Positions 8,045 through 14,725 of a stretch of DNA of 29,097 bases are shown one piece after another. Source of the DNA: Ruminococcus flavefaciens (GTDB lineage: Bacteria; Bacillota; Clostridia; Oscillospirales; Ruminococcaceae); NCBI GenBank assembly GCA_902796705.1, contig CADBQF010000062.1:1-29097 (forward strand), written 5' to 3'. Within the stretch, counting starts at the first letter, position 1, and each line of letters opens with the position of its first letter. The position numbers and the translations under genes are program-made. The notes below the pieces were generated by a model. That model worked only from the letters and a program-made list of their open reading frames with translations. It was not told the DNA's origin and made no database searches.

Positions 8045-9768
8045 GCTTCCTCCTTTTCGTTCATCTGTGATCTGTAGATCTCGCTGTAGACTTCGCAGGT
8101 GCGGACGAGTTCTTCGTGTGTGCCTATGCCAGCCGCTTCGCCGTCGTCGAGAACGATTATGAGATCTGATTCTTTCAGAGATGTCGTCCTCTGGGATATC
8201 ATAACTATCGTAGTTCCTGCCATATCCTCACGCAGAGCGTGCCTGAGAGCGAGGTCGGTAGCGTAATCCAACGCACTTGTCGAGTCGTCGAGGATAACTA
8301 TATCGGGACTTCCGACCAATGCCCTTGCTATGGACAATCTCTGCTTCTGACCGCCGGAGAAGTTCTTTCCGCCCTGTGATACTCTTGTATCGAGGCCGTC
8401 GGGGAGCTTACTGACGAATTCCCATGCCTGTGCCGTTCTGAGGGCGGAGATTATCTCGTCATCGGAAGCCTGCGGCTTTCTCCACTGCATATTCTCACGG
8501 AGCGTACCGGAGAAAAGCACGGACTTCTGCGGAACTATTCCTATGGAACGGCGGAGTTCATCGGGATCAAGCTCATTAACGTCAGTTCCGCCGACGAGGA
8601 CTTTTCCCTCAGTCGCCTTGTAGAAGCACGGGATCAGCCTTGCGAGCGTGGATTTTCCGCTTCCTGTGCCGCCTATCATGCCGAGCATCTGTCCTCTGCG
8701 GATACTGAAAGATATCCCACGCAGTGACATATCTCCGGCTGTTTCATATGAGAACGAAACGTTCCTGAATTCGATCATGCTGCTGCCGCTCTGCATCTTC
8801 TTAGGAGGATCTCCGCCGTCTTCTTCCGGCTGGAGGGCAAATATCTCGCTTATTCGGTTGGCGGATGCGAATGCCTTTGTGAAGGTAACTATCAGGTTCG
8901 CAAGGACGACGAGTGCAAGGAGTATCTGTGTCATATAATTTGTAAAAGCCGTAAGCTCGCCCTGTGTGAGCCTTCCGGAATCTATGCGGACTCCGCCGAA
9001 CCAGAGTATCGCAACGATGCCGAGATCCATCACCATGAATGCGAAAGGATTGAGTACAGCGGATATCCTGCCGACGGCTTCGGAACTTTCTGCTATCTCA
9101 TCAACAGCCTTGTCGAAGCGTTCGACTTCTTCTTTCTGGCGTGAGAATGCACGTATCACTCTCGTTCCCTCTATGTTCTCACGGGTGAGGAGTGCCGCCC
9201 TGTCGAGCTTCTGCTGTGCTTTTTTGTACATAGGGACGGTCTTCCGCATTATAATGAATATCACGAACGAGATCAGCGGAGCTGCCGCAAGCATCACGAG
9301 CGACAGTTTCGCATCTATCATTATCGCCATGACAGCCGCTCCTATCACAAGGAACGGAGCTCTCACAGCAAGGCGGATAAACATATTCACTCCGTTCTGG
9401 ACGACGTTCGTGTCATTCGTCAGACGGTTGACGAGCGTTGAAGCTCCCGCCTTGTCTATACTGCTGAACGAGAGCGAATTTATATGCTTGTACAGGTCAC
9501 GGCGAAGTTCCGTTCCGAATCCGTATGCACACTTTGCCGCAAGATACTGGCAGGTAAGTGCAAACCCCAGTCCGCACGCACCAAGTCCGGCTATGAGAAA
9601 GCTCATGCGGATAATATATCCCCTGTCGTGAAAAGCTATTCCCCGGTCGATTATCTTAGCCATGACCACAGGCACTATCAGCTCAAAAACAGCTTCGAGG
9701 AGCTTGAAGAAAGGGCCGAGGATCAGCTCTTTCCTGTAATTTTTCAGATATATTAAAAGTCTTTTCAT
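8041..9768 (-). CDS. ABC exporter half-transporter, degenerate-site subunit
   Basis: 575 residues from ATG 9768, which has GGGAG five bases upstream; a start five codons earlier at 9783 has no ribosome site. It has an exporter-type membrane domain and an ATPase domain with Walker A (GGTGSGKST, near residue 365) and a canonical FSGGQ signature. The residue after Walker B is Asp495 in place of the catalytic Glu, and the H-loop His is replaced by Gln526. Both changes hit the same ATP site, whose other face is the altered LSQGQ of the partner at 6302-8044. This matched pattern supports one functional heterodimer. It follows the UDPGP-family gene on the same strand, separated by a hairpin (9788-9811). 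Confidence 0.92.
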   Translation of the reverse strand: MKRLLIYLKNYRKELILGPFFKLLEAVFELIVPVVMAKIIDRGIAFHDRGYIIRMSFLIAGLGACGLGFALTCQYLAAKCAYGFGTELRRDLYKHINSLSFSSIDKAGASTLVNRLTNDTNVVQNGVNMFIRLAVRAPFLVIGAAVMAIMIDAKLSLVMLAAAPLISFVIFIIMRKTVPMYKKAQQKLDRAALLTRENIEGTRVIRAFSRQKEEVERFDKAVDEIAESSEAVGRISAVLNPFAFMVMDLGIVAILWFGGVRIDSGRLTQGELTAFTNYMTQILLALVVLANLIVTFTKAFASANRISEIFALQPEEDGGDPPKKMQSGSSMIEFRNVSFSYETAGDMSLRGISFSIRRGQMLGMIGGTGSGKSTLARLIPCFYKATEGKVLVGGTDVNELDPDELRRSIGIVPQKSVLFSGTLRENMQWRKPQASDDEIISALRTAQAWEFVSKLPDGLDTRVSQGGKNFSGGQKQRLSIARALVGSPDIVILDDSTSALDYATDLALRHALREDMAGTTIVMISQRTTSLKESDLIIVLDDGEAAGIGTHEELVRTCEVYSEIYRSQMNEKEEA

Positions 9769-9787
9769 ATTATCTCCCAACATAACG

Positions 9788-9811
9788 ACAGCGGACCTGT
9801 CAGTCCGCTGT
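9788..9811 (-). other. Hairpin between the UDPGP-family gene and the ABC pair
   Basis: ACAGCGGAC (9788-9796) pairs with GTCCGCTGT (9803-9811) around a 6-base loop. On the minus strand it is followed by only a short T-rich stretch, so it is at best a partial terminator. It may lower expression of the ABC genes relative to the gene before it. Confidence 0.5.
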
Positions 9812-9817
9812 GAAGTA

Positions 9818-11050
9818 TCAAAGTTCTATGCCGTTCGCAGCAAGAAGTTCCCTTGCAGAATCCACTGAGTCAACGCCTGTCGCATTCTTGACCGGAGCGA
9901 ATTCCTTTTCCCTTATGACCTCATACGGCAGACAGCTTTTCTGCAAATGCACCATATCAAGAACGAGAGTCTCGAATTTATAGCCGTTCGGTGCATCGGG
10001 AACGGTAAAACTTCCGTTCTCGTCCATATAGGGTATCTTCTTGCTGACGATATGGACAGGCATATTGCTGTCGAGTATCTCTTCGAGCCTGTCCGTCCTG
10101 AAAAGGTAATTGAGGATAACTCCGTACTTGTATGCGAGTTCCCCGTCTTCCGTGAGGAGAGTACGCATCTCTTCGGTCATCTCGTAGTATTCGACGATAG
10201 AGGGGACTCCGTCTTCAAGGCAGAGGACTCCTACTCTTTCATCGGGAGCGGCTTTGCTGACGACTTTTCCGCCCGATTCCATGCCTGAACGAATGACAGC
10301 ACCCACAAAGAGCGGATCGGCTATCCTCTGGAGGACGTTGTCAACAGCAAAGACATTGAGCCATTCGATGCCTTTTTCCTTGATGCTGTCAAGGAGTCCG
10401 GCTCTTACCATAGACGAGAACCAGCCGCCGTTGCCGTTCGGTGACATCGATATCCTGTCGGAGGCTTCCATATAGATCTTTCCGTTTCTGTCAACGGACG
10501 GTGCCATATCCTGAACAAAGAAGACTATATGTTCCGCATCGTAGCCGAAATAATTCTTCTCACGGAAGAACTCAACAGTATCGTCGTGGTTCTTCTCGCT
10601 CGTCATGATATAGAGCGGCACCCATGCCCCGGCTTTTTCAACAACTTCCATTAAATTGTTTATAAGGCACTCAAAAATGAAAAGCTCCCTGTTCACGCCG
10701 ATATTGAACATACCCTTGGGCTTGTCGTATCCGAGGCGTGTTCCCTGACCGCCGGCGAGCATCACAGCAGCGACTTTTCCGGCTCTTATGGCTTCTATGC
10801 CTTCCGAGAAGTATTCATCGTGGTTTTTTTCTATATCATCGACAGTAACAGCTCCGAGGGGCGTGAAAGCTCCCCTGTGGTAGTTGCTGTTCTTTTCTTT
10901 ATCAAGATTATCAAGTACAGATATATCCATGCGTTCTATCTGAGAGAGGAGAGATGCCTTTCCGTCCTCCGGGAGGTCATCGTATCCTCTGAGGATATGC
11001 TCCTGTCCGTATTTTATGAGAATATCTTTAGCAGTTCTGAGATCTATCAT
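9818..11050 (-). CDS. UDPGP-family UDP-sugar pyrophosphorylase
   Basis: 410 residues from ATG 11050, which has AAAGGAGG six bases upstream; an 18-codon longer frame has no ribosome site. It makes UDP-sugar from UTP and a sugar 1-phosphate. The nucleotide-binding loop LAGGQGTRLGYDKPKG (98-113) and the SPNGNGG segment are those of the eukaryote-like UDPGP family (UDP-GlcNAc or UDP-glucose pyrophosphorylase), unrelated in detail to bacterial GalU and GlmU. Whether it uses GlcNAc-1-P or Glc-1-P cannot be told from motifs alone. Such genes occur in Clostridia and Bacteroidetes. It has its own promoter and a leader of about 60 bases with a small GC-rich stem (CCGGG/CCCGG). Confidence 0.88.
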   Translation of the reverse strand: MIDLRTAKDILIKYGQEHILRGYDDLPEDGKASLLSQIERMDISVLDNLDKEKNSNYHRGAFTPLGAVTVDDIEKNHDEYFSEGIEAIRAGKVAAVMLAGGQGTRLGYDKPKGMFNIGVNRELFIFECLINNLMEVVEKAGAWVPLYIMTSEKNHDDTVEFFREKNYFGYDAEHIVFFVQDMAPSVDRNGKIYMEASDRISMSPNGNGGWFSSMVRAGLLDSIKEKGIEWLNVFAVDNVLQRIADPLFVGAVIRSGMESGGKVVSKAAPDERVGVLCLEDGVPSIVEYYEMTEEMRTLLTEDGELAYKYGVILNYLFRTDRLEEILDSNMPVHIVSKKIPYMDENGSFTVPDAPNGYKFETLVLDMVHLQKSCLPYEVIREKEFAPVKNATGVDSVDSARELLAANGIEL

Positions 11051-11117
11051 ATAAAGCCTCCTTTTGTCATTATGCTCCCCTCCGGGTACGATGCCCCGGC
11101 ACAAAATACATAAAGAT

Positions 11118-11146
11118 ATTATACAACATATTATTTATCTTGTCAA
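11118..11146 (-). promoter_or_regulatory. Sigma-A promoter of the UDPGP-family gene
   Basis: On the minus strand TTGACA (11146-11141), 17 bases, TATAAT (11123-11118). Both boxes match consensus. Confidence 0.9.
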
Positions 11147-11218
11147 TAAACAGCATCACCGCAAAACACATTTTTTTCCGCAGTTATATCGTGTTAACGC
11201 CTGAATGAGTGCCGATAC

Positions 11219-11247
11219 TTGACACTTTCCCTGCGATATGCTAAAAT
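11219..11247 (+). promoter_or_regulatory. Promoter of the TSCPD-ohrR-like pair
   Basis: TTGACA (11219-11224), 17 bases, TAAAAT (11242-11247). If the downstream MarR-type gene is autoregulated its operator should lie here; I see no long perfect palindrome over the boxes. Confidence 0.82.
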
Positions 11248-11280
11248 CATATCAGAAATATTTGTTACGGAGGTACCGCT

Positions 11281-11541
11281 ATGGAATATATCTACAATAC
11301 AAAGATCGTCTGTGCGAAGCAGATAAAGTTCAACATCGACAACGGTGTCATCACAGATATCGCTTTCGCAGGAGGCTGCAACGGCAATCTCAAGGCTATC
11401 TCAAAGCTCGTTGACGGCTGGACTGTCGAGCAGATCGAAGAAAAACTCAAGGGCAACACCTGCGGCTTCAAGCCCACTTCATGTGCAGATCAGCTCTGCC
11501 TTGCTGTCCGTGAAGCTTACGAAGCAGAAAAGAACGCATGA
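11281..11541 (+). CDS. TSCPD-domain protein (TIGR03905 type)
   Basis: 86 residues with five cysteines in conserved settings: Cys11, Cys33 in AGGCNGN, Cys61 in NTCGFKPTSC, Cys68 in TSCADQL, and Cys73. The TSCPD domain also occurs at the C-terminus of B12-dependent ribonucleotide reductases, where it is thought to have a thiol or metal role; the stand-alone form has no established function. The ribosome site CGGAGGT precedes the ATG. The stop overlaps the start of the MarR-type gene by 4 bases (ATGA), so they form one unit. Pairing with a thiol-sensing repressor suggests a link to redox or thiol stress, which is inference. Confidence 0.88.
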   Translation: MEYIYNTKIVCAKQIKFNIDNGVITDIAFAGGCNGNLKAISKLVDGWTVEQIEEKLKGNTCGFKPTSCADQLCLAVREAYEAEKNA

Positions 11542-11993
11542 GCAGTATGGAAGATGACAAGCTCCACGATCCTCTCCTGCTGAGCAATCAGCTCTGTTTT
11601 CCGCTGTATGCCTGTTCAAGGGAGGTCATAAAGCTCTACCGCCCGATGCTCGACAGTATCGACCTGACCTACACACAGTACATAACGATGATGGTGCTGT
11701 GGGAATGTGAGAAGATGAGCGTCAAGGAACTCGGAAAACGGCTCTATCTCGACTCCGGTACGCTCACCCCGGTCCTCAAGAGCCTTGAAGCAAAAGGCTT
11801 CGTATACAGGAAAAGAAGTCCGGAGGACGAGCGTGTCCTCATCGCCGGGATAACTCCGGAAGGCAGGGAGCTGCGTGAAAAAGCCGCTTCTATCCCGGAA
11901 AATATGGGGAGCTGCATTAAAATAGAACCCGGCGAAGCCGCCGAGCTTTACCGGCTGCTGTACAAGATCCTCGGCAGTATAGGCAAAGAATGA
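11538..11993 (+). CDS. MarR-family repressor, OhrR-like
   Basis: 151 residues, winged-helix MarR type. The N-terminal segment NQLCFPLYACS places Cys20 where OhrR keeps its peroxide-reactive cysteine (family pattern NQLCFALY). The DNA-binding segment includes VKELGKRLYLDSGTLTPVLKSLE, written here in part: GTLTPVLK is the recognition helix, followed by the wing residues RSPEDERV. OhrR proteins release DNA when the cysteine is oxidised by organic hydroperoxides. No ohr peroxidase gene lies in the window; the only co-transcribed partner is the TSCPD gene, which it overlaps by 4 bases. A second Cys (Cys26) is close by. The start at 11538 is chosen for the overlap; ATG 11547 is the alternative. Confidence 0.85.
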   Translation: MSSMEDDKLHDPLLLSNQLCFPLYACSREVIKLYRPMLDSIDLTYTQYITMMVLWECEKMSVKELGKRLYLDSGTLTPVLKSLEAKGFVYRKRSPEDERVLIAGITPEGRELREKAASIPENMGSCIKIEPGEAAELYRLLYKILGSIGKE

Positions 11994-12019
11994 GGATATG
12001 ATTTATTTGTCTGTTCCTC

Positions 12020-12048
12020 TTGCAATTTATAATAAGATGTGATATAAT
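12020..12048 (+). promoter_or_regulatory. Promoter of the thiamin operon
   Basis: TTGCAA (12020-12025), 17 bases, TATAAT (12043-12048). The predicted start is at about 12055, right at the 5' edge of the TPP aptamer. No terminator is visible between the OhrR-like gene and this promoter. Confidence 0.85.
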
Positions 12049-12054
12049 GTTTTT

Positions 12055-12142
12055 GTCCGGGGAGTCTGCTCCAGCAGGCTGAGAGGGAGGTGTATCCTCC
12101 GACCCGCTACCTGATTTGGATAATGCCAACGTAGGGAGCAGA
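12055..12142 (+). ncRNA. TPP riboswitch (THI element)
   Basis: Thiamin pyrophosphate-sensing aptamer. Conserved parts in order: CGGGG (P2 5' strand), a short CTGC/GCAG hairpin, GGCTGAGAGG, an extra GGAGG/CCTCC hairpin, GACCCG (P2 3' strand), then ACCTGATTTGGATAATGCCA and CGTAGGGA. These are the pyrimidine- and pyrophosphate-binding parts of the class. It precedes an intrinsic terminator (12158-12184), so high TPP should stop transcription before thiS. Confidence 0.96.
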
Positions 12143-12156
12143 GCAATGTATTTCAG

Positions 12157-12184
12157 GAGCTTCTGCGGAAGCTCTTTTCTTTTG
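12157..12184 (+). terminator. Riboswitch-controlled terminator
   Basis: GAGCTTC and GAAGCTC pair around a TGCG loop, followed by TTTTCTTTT. It lies about 15 bases past the aptamer. GCTCC at 12068-12072, inside the aptamer, can pair with GGAGC in the 5' arm here and is a possible antiterminator contact when TPP is absent (inference). Confidence 0.88.
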
Positions 12185-12195
12185 ATTTCTTTAAC

Positions 12196-12219
12196 AGGAG
12201 GCCACGCTTTTCAGGCGTG
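12196..12219 (+). promoter_or_regulatory. Ribosome site of thiS separated from its ATG by a hairpin
   Basis: AGGAGG at 12196-12201 is 28 bases from the ATG at 12230, too far for normal use. Between them CACGC (12203-12207) pairs with GCGTG (12215-12219) around a 7-base loop. Folding leaves about 11 unpaired bases between AGGAGG and the ATG. No nearer start codon exists in frame. Confidence 0.5.
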
Positions 12220-12229
12220 TGATATCATT

Positions 12230-12424
12230 ATGGTCAAGATAAACGGAGAACTTATGGATATGTCCGGAAAAACAGTCGCAGAAGCCGTGGAATCCCTCGG
12301 CCTTTCTTCCGACAGGATAGCTGTCGAACTCAATCTGGAGATAGTCCCGAAGGCAAAATACAGCGAAACTTTACTCAGCGACGGGGACACCGTTGAAGTC
12401 GTCCGCTTCGTGGGAGGCGGCTGA
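12230..12424 (+). CDS. thiS: Sulfur carrier protein ThiS
   Basis: 64-residue ubiquitin-fold protein ending RFVGGG; the C-terminal Gly-Gly is the site that ThiF adenylates and that becomes the thiocarboxylate donating sulfur to the thiazole. The start MVKINGEL at 12230 gives the normal family length; the same frame is open further upstream through the riboswitch but has no sensible start there. The ribosome site is unusual (12196-12219). The stop is one base before the thiF ATG, and the thiF ribosome site GGGAGG lies inside the ThiS Gly codons. Confidence 0.93.
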   Translation: MVKINGELMDMSGKTVAEAVESLGLSSDRIAVELNLEIVPKAKYSETLLSDGDTVEVVRFVGGG

Positions 12425-12425
12425 T

Positions 12426-13064
12426 ATGTCATTCCCGTCACGGGAGGAGATGTATCACGCCCTCGAAGAACGCCACGGCAGCGAGCTTCAGAAGAAGATA
12501 AGCTGTGCAGGCGTGGCTGTGTGCGGTCTGGGCGGTCTCGGCTCAAATATCGCCGTATCGCTCGCAAGGGCAGGCATAGGCAGGCTTCACCTCATCGACT
12601 TCGACACAGTTGATATATCCAACCTCAACAGACAGCAGTATTTCCCCGACCAGCTCGGTATGCCAAAGACCGAGGCTCTCTCGCAGACGCTCCGCCGTAT
12701 CGCTCCGTACTGCGATATACATACCGACAATGTGAAGATAACGGCAGACCTTGTCCCGACGCTCCTTGCCGGCGACAGCTTCATCTGCGAAGCCTTCGAC
12801 AAGGCGGAGGAAAAGGCAATGCTCGTCAATGCCGTCCTCGAAAAGCTGCCTAACAAGTACCTCGTAGCCGCTTCCGGCATGGCCGGTCTGCGGTCTGCAA
12901 ATGATATACGCTCACGGAAGATAACTTCCCGTTTCTTCCTGTGCGGCGACGAAACGAGCGATGTCTCTGACGGTATCGGTCTCATCGCTCCGAGAGTCAT
13001 GCTTTGTGCCGCTCATCAGGCACACATGATAATACGCCTTATCGCAGGCGAATATGATGTATGA
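12426..13064 (+). CDS. thiF: ThiS adenylyltransferase ThiF (short type)
   Basis: 212 residues. An E1-like ATP-dependent enzyme that adenylates the C-terminus of ThiS. The nucleotide-binding loop GLGGLGS (34-40) and the DFDTVDISNLNRQQY segment (58-72) are the diagnostic E1 motifs. It is shorter than the E. coli enzyme and I see no paired CxxC zinc ligands, as is usual for the short clostridial form. ATG 12426 is preferred over a frame opening at 12393 because GGGAGG lies just upstream and the gene then starts one base after thiS. It is followed by thiG, its partner in thiazole synthesis. Confidence 0.92.
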   Translation: MSFPSREEMYHALEERHGSELQKKISCAGVAVCGLGGLGSNIAVSLARAGIGRLHLIDFDTVDISNLNRQQYFPDQLGMPKTEALSQTLRRIAPYCDIHTDNVKITADLVPTLLAGDSFICEAFDKAEEKAMLVNAVLEKLPNKYLVAASGMAGLRSANDIRSRKITSRFFLCGDETSDVSDGIGLIAPRVMLCAAHQAHMIIRLIAGEYDV

Positions 13065-13079
13065 TAGGAGCTTACTTCA

Positions 13080-13853
13080 ATGAACAAAGACGATAAACTC
13101 ATTTTAGGCGGTCACGAATTCAATTCGAGATTCATTCTCGGTTCGGGAAAATATTCCCTCAGCCTCATCGAAGCAGCCGTGAGATATGCCGGTGCCGAGA
13201 TGATAACGCTCGCTGTCAGAAGAACGAATTCAAGCGAGCATGAGAATATCCTCGACCATATACCGCAGGGCATAACTCTCCTGCCGAATACCTCCGGTGC
13301 GAGAAATGCCGACGAAGCTGTCCGCATCGCAAGGCTCGCAAGAGAACTCGGCTGCGGTGATTTCGTCAAGATAGAGATAATGCGTGATACAAAGTACCTT
13401 CTCCCCGATAATCAGGAGACTATCAGGGCTACAGAGATCCTCGCAAAAGAGGGATTCGTCGTAATGCCTTATATGTACCCTGACCTCAACGCTGCCCGTG
13501 ACCTCGTGAATGCCGGTGCAGCTTCCGTTATGCCGCTCGCTTCTCCTATCGGCTCAAACAAGGGACTCGCTACAAAGGATTTCATACAGATACTCATTGA
13601 CGAGATAGATCTCCCGATAATCGTAGATGCCGGCATAGGCAGACCTTCTCAGGCCTGTGAAGCTATGGAGATGGGTGCTGCCGCTGTAATGTCAAATACA
13701 GCTCTCGCTACTGCCGGAGATATCCCGGCTATGGCTGAGGCTTTCAGAAAAGCTGTTGAAGCCGGAAGACAGGCTTACCTCGCCGGCCTCGGAAGAGTCC
13801 TCACAAGAGGTGCTTCACCGTCTGATTCCCTCACGGGTTTCCTGCATGACTGA
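13080..13853 (+). CDS. thiG: Thiazole synthase ThiG
   Basis: 257 residues, the usual length. It condenses deoxyxylulose 5-phosphate, dehydroglycine (from ThiH) and sulfur from ThiS thiocarboxylate. The TIM-barrel begins [19 protein letters not shown]; the Schiff-base lysine is Lys97 in [10 protein letters not shown]; the phosphate site is in [18 protein letters not shown]. The ribosome site TAGGAGC is 10 bases before the ATG. In most Clostridia thiH follows directly; here a CoiA-like gene begins 3 bases after the stop. Confidence 0.96.
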   Translation: MNKDDKLILGGHEFNSRFILGSGKYSLSLIEAAVRYAGAEMITLAVRRTNSSEHENILDHIPQGITLLPNTSGARNADEAVRIARLARELGCGDFVKIEIMRDTKYLLPDNQETIRATEILAKEGFVVMPYMYPDLNAARDLVNAGAASVMPLASPIGSNKGLATKDFIQILIDEIDLPIIVDAGIGRPSQACEAMEMGAAAVMSNTALATAGDIPAMAEAFRKAVEAGRQAYLAGLGRVLTRGASPSDSLTGFLHD

Positions 13854-13856
13854 GAT

Positions 13857-14690
13857 ATGCTAATGGCATATGATAAAAATGGTGAACTGATCGAAGCTGA
13901 AAACGCATTAAAAAATCAGGATTATTACTGTCCTCTTTGTCAAATGAAAGTAATCTTAAAAAGAGGATTAATTAATATCGATCATTTTGCCCATGAACAC
14001 GGTTCGGATTGTGATTCTGATTTCAAAACGCCAGATATGAGTGAATGGCACAGATGCCGACAATCTCTATTTATCAAAAGATGCCGTGAAGTAACCATTA
14101 TTGATAAAGAAACCGGCGAAAAACATCGAGCCGATGTAATGATATATAATAAATATGTTATTGAATTCCAGCACTCAAGTATTTCTGCTGAAGAATTTGA
14201 ACGCAGAAATGAGTTTTATAATCGTTGTGGCTATGTAGTTATTTGGATATTTGACCTGAGTAGTATAAGCGATAATATATCAGTATATTGGTATTATAAA
14301 AATTATACCATATATAAATGGAAATGGGCATGGCGTATTTGGCAAAACTGTGATTTGGACAGTGGTGATGTTATTCTTCTTTTTGAATTTAAAAACAATA
14401 ACAGAAAAGAATTATTGACGAAAAAATGTTGGGAAAGAGTAATAAGTGCTACACAAGAAGACTATTACGATGAAGATGACAATGAAGCCTTTAGTTTGTT
14501 ATCCTTTTCAGAATTCAAAGTTGCAAAATATGAGCTTTCCAATAGAATGGCATTTAAAACTCGTGATGAATTAGATAAACTTACTTCTTATTGTAATAAG
14601 TGCGGCAGACTATTACATAAATACAAGATGAGAAGCGTTTATAAATTTTATTATAAATGTTATTGTTATAAATATGATTTTGACTTTTAA
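13857..14690 (+). CDS. CoiA-like nuclease-domain protein, AT-rich, inside the thiamin operon
   Basis: 277 residues. N-terminal zinc-finger-like part: CPLC (Cys25, Cys28), then KRGLINIDHFAH (His43, His46), the arrangement of CoiA-like proteins. A PD-(D/E)xK-like core follows: RADVMI with Asp93 and VIEFQHS with Glu103 and Gln105, then RRNEFYNRCGYVVIWIFDL. The C-terminus has a second candidate metal site, CNKC (246-249) and CYC (268-270). CoiA acts in competence; stand-alone relatives are poorly characterised. It has no role in thiamin synthesis. Composition differs sharply from its neighbours: 33% and 27% G+C in the lines at 14161 and 14281 against 60% at 15421 in thiH. The start has only a weak GAG ribosome site; ATG 13863 is the alternative. 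The IR ATATGC/GCATAT (13855-13871) covers both starts. Likely a transferred gene that left the operon frame intact. Confidence 0.8.
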   Translation: MLMAYDKNGELIEAENALKNQDYYCPLCQMKVILKRGLINIDHFAHEHGSDCDSDFKTPDMSEWHRCRQSLFIKRCREVTIIDKETGEKHRADVMIYNKYVIEFQHSSISAEEFERRNEFYNRCGYVVIWIFDLSSISDNISVYWYYKNYTIYKWKWAWRIWQNCDLDSGDVILLFEFKNNNRKELLTKKCWERVISATQEDYYDEDDNEAFSLLSFSEFKVAKYELSNRMAFKTRDELDKLTSYCNKCGRLLHKYKMRSVYKFYYKCYCYKYDFDF

Positions 14691-14725
14691 ATAACAAATT
14701 ATATATCAAAGAAGGAAAGTTTTTA

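Noticed and set aside
8966..9631. 221-codon plus-strand open frame opposite the ABC exporter gene
   Set aside because: The reverse strand encodes a motif-complete ABC subunit; this frame has no recognisable domain or ribosome site.
12116..12229. N-terminal extension of ThiS into the TPP aptamer
   Set aside because: The extra 38 codons are riboswitch and terminator sequence that only happen to be open in the same frame; ThiS has its normal length from 12230.
13855..13871. Inverted repeat ATATGC/GCATAT as a mobile-element end or attachment site
   Set aside because: No matching repeat was found at the other boundary near 14690-14745 and no transposase or integrase is present; the repeat may be chance or a weak mRNA stem.
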